From contig CAUYUJ010012158.1 in the NCBI GenBank assembly GCA_963575745.1, positions 120,001 through 184,000 on the forward strand: 64,000 bases of DNA, in the 5' to 3' direction. This document shows positions 62,868-64,000 of this stretch, piece by piece. The stretch comes from Prorocentrum cordatum (Eukaryota; Sar; Dinophyceae; Prorocentrales; Prorocentraceae). The notes under the pieces were generated by a model. It searched no databases, had not been told where the DNA came from, and was given only the letters and a program-made list of their open reading frames with translations. Numbering within the stretch: position 1 is the stretch's first letter; each line of letters begins with the position of its first letter. Position numbers and translations under genes: made by a program.

Positions 62868-63935
62868 CTAGTCCAGCTCCAGGTTCGCCTCGAAGAGGAT
62901 GGCCAGCGATGACAGAGCCTTCAACTCCTCCAACACGGGGACAGGGAGGCGCTGCGGCTTCTCGGCCTCCTCGTCCGCAAAAGCCCCGGCCCATCGGTAG
63001 CAGGCGCCCAGGATCGCAAAGGCAGGCCGACAAACCAGCATCGCCCACGCCCAGCAGCCCACCACCGTGGCCAGCTCCCGAGGTCGCACGGACCGAGTCA
63101 CCGCCATTGCCTCGGTACAGATGATCAGGTCCTTCATCTTCTCGGGGTAGACCTTCAACGTATAGGGCCGTCCAGATATGGTATGCCCAAGCCCGCGTCG
63201 CAGTCCTTCCCCAGCCTCTTCCTTGTGCACGGCGAGCCCCTTCGCGTTCAGATAGCTCCGCACGTGGCCCTTTGTGACCTCGAGGTCCACGTCCTCCCCA
63301 TCCTTCACCAGCTTCAAGCCGATGTAGTCGTCGATGCACAGTAAAAGGAGAAGCTCGGCCTTGGCGAAACTCGGACACGCCCTGCCCAAGGTGATCTGCT
63401 CCGTGGCCAATCCCTCCATAGACTCGAAGCAGTCCACCAGTGCCGAGAGGGCCAAGAACACCGCCCAGGCAGCCCCCGCCACGGGCGCCACTGACCCCAC
63501 GCCCGCGGCACCCGCAGGCGGGGCTGGCAGCTCCACCCCCGCATCCTTCGCGAAGGCGTGGAGCTCCTCGGGCACGACCCCCTCCAGCGTGAAGTACTCC
63601 GCTAGCCCGTCCGACCACCTCAACCTGTAGAACCAGTTGGGCACGCCCCCTTGGAAACTGCTCAGCACACGATCCTTCAAGATGTCGTTCGTCAGCTCCA
63701 ACTCGGACAGGGCAGAGGGTGACCCCAGTGGGGTCCACGGTGGTCGCCGAAAAAGCAGATTCACCTTCCGCGCGTCCCAGATGAGGCGGGACTTTATCAC
63801 GCCCCGCCCGTCTTCGCTCACATCCTTGGCCACGCAGAAAAGGCCCACGGTGTGCTTCACCTCCTTGACGTACTAGACCATTCCTGCACGCATCATCCTC
63901 ATGGCCACGGTGAGCCTGGTGTGACGATCCTTCCA
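62868..63935 (-). pseudogene. Reverse transcriptase of copy B
   Basis: A single frame, open from 63860 to 62868, with the same frame upstream of a TAG near 63875. Motifs: GLFCVAKDVSEDGRGVIKSR, LIWDARKVNLLFRRPP, NWFYRLRWSDGLAEYF, LLLLCIDDYIGLKLV (CIDD at 63327-63338), SYLNAKGLAVHKEE, LGHTISGRPYTLKVYPEKMK and RPRELATVVGCWAWAMLVC. The 3' end reads AILFEANLELD, then TAG in place of Trp before the RNase H start. Confidence 0.8.
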
Positions 63936-64000
63936 ACCTGGATCGGAGTAGCTCTTGATGCCATCGTATCTCCCCCAGTCCACCTCCTTCGGATCCTCCA

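Larger units (their letters stand above)
60018..64000 (-). mobile_element. Tyrosine-recombinase (DIRS/Ngaro-like) retrotransposon, copy B, cut by window end
   Basis: Same family and orientation as copy A. Present: RT (63935-62868), RNase H (62852-61560) and tyrosine recombinase (61220-60207). ORF1 and the N-terminal pol lie beyond the window. It is better preserved than A: the recombinase is in one frame to its natural end, and RT has a single frame. It carries its own stops: TAG for Gln (VQYVKE in A) near 63875, and TAG for Trp in LELDW near 62867. Confidence 0.85.

Overview
The window looks like nuclear DNA of a dinoflagellate. The evidence is a relic of the dinoflagellate spliced leader at 58987-59007, a pentatricopeptide-repeat (PPR) array with the repeat consensus usual in dinoflagellates, and retroelements of types common in those genomes: a Ty1/copia element, long GC-rich LINEs with a zinc-finger/coiled-coil ORF1, and tyrosine-recombinase retrotransposons. 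The rest is GC-rich and full of micro- and minisatellites. I found no intact, conventional single-copy host gene, no rRNA or tRNA gene and no CRISPR array. Species-level assignment is not possible from what I can see.

Layout. 1-12.4 kb: low-complexity arrays (GGA, AT, GAC, GAT), several tandem or segmental duplications, a broken PPR gene on the minus strand (4.1-5.1 kb), a miniature inverted-repeat element (7.2 kb) and the 3' remnant of a LINE (9.75-10.86 kb). 12.46-22.24 kb: a structurally complete Ty1/copia retrotransposon with 181/183-bp LTRs, a GTGCC target-site duplication, an initiator-Met-type primer binding site, gag, and a 2205-codon pol. Gag and pol share one frame, separated by two TAG codons. 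22.2-27.6 kb: a satellite field (64-bp monomers in ~700-bp higher-order units) and complementary GGA/TCC tracts. 27.6-32.8 kb: a very GC-rich, frame-broken LINE carrying ORF1, an expanded internal repeat, an APE-type endonuclease and a reverse transcriptase. 32.8-50.3 kb: mostly non-coding, with micro- and minisatellite arrays, a ~100-bp tandem array (43.9-45.3 kb), two further inverted-repeat elements of the 7.2-kb family and one Cys-rich open frame. 50.4-64.0 kb: two minus-strand copies (A and B) of a DIRS/Ngaro-like tyrosine-recombinase retrotransposon. Each is followed downstream by ~410-bp direct repeats, and between them lies a GC-rich stretch holding the spliced-leader relic.

How the parts relate. 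Nearly all recognisable protein-coding content is mobile: three retrotransposition chemistries (LTR/integrase, target-primed LINE, tyrosine recombinase) plus a non-autonomous DNA-transposon-like family. The copia element is the youngest (LTRs differ by four substitutions and one 2-bp indel) and has a single reading frame over 9 kb, yet it carries apparent lesions (two TAGs, HVDG in place of HVDD, a lost zinc-knuckle Cys). The two tyrosine-recombinase copies share two frame changes but have different private stops. Those shared changes are therefore either ancestral or part of how the element is expressed. Functional statements rest on motif recognition by eye; no database search was run.
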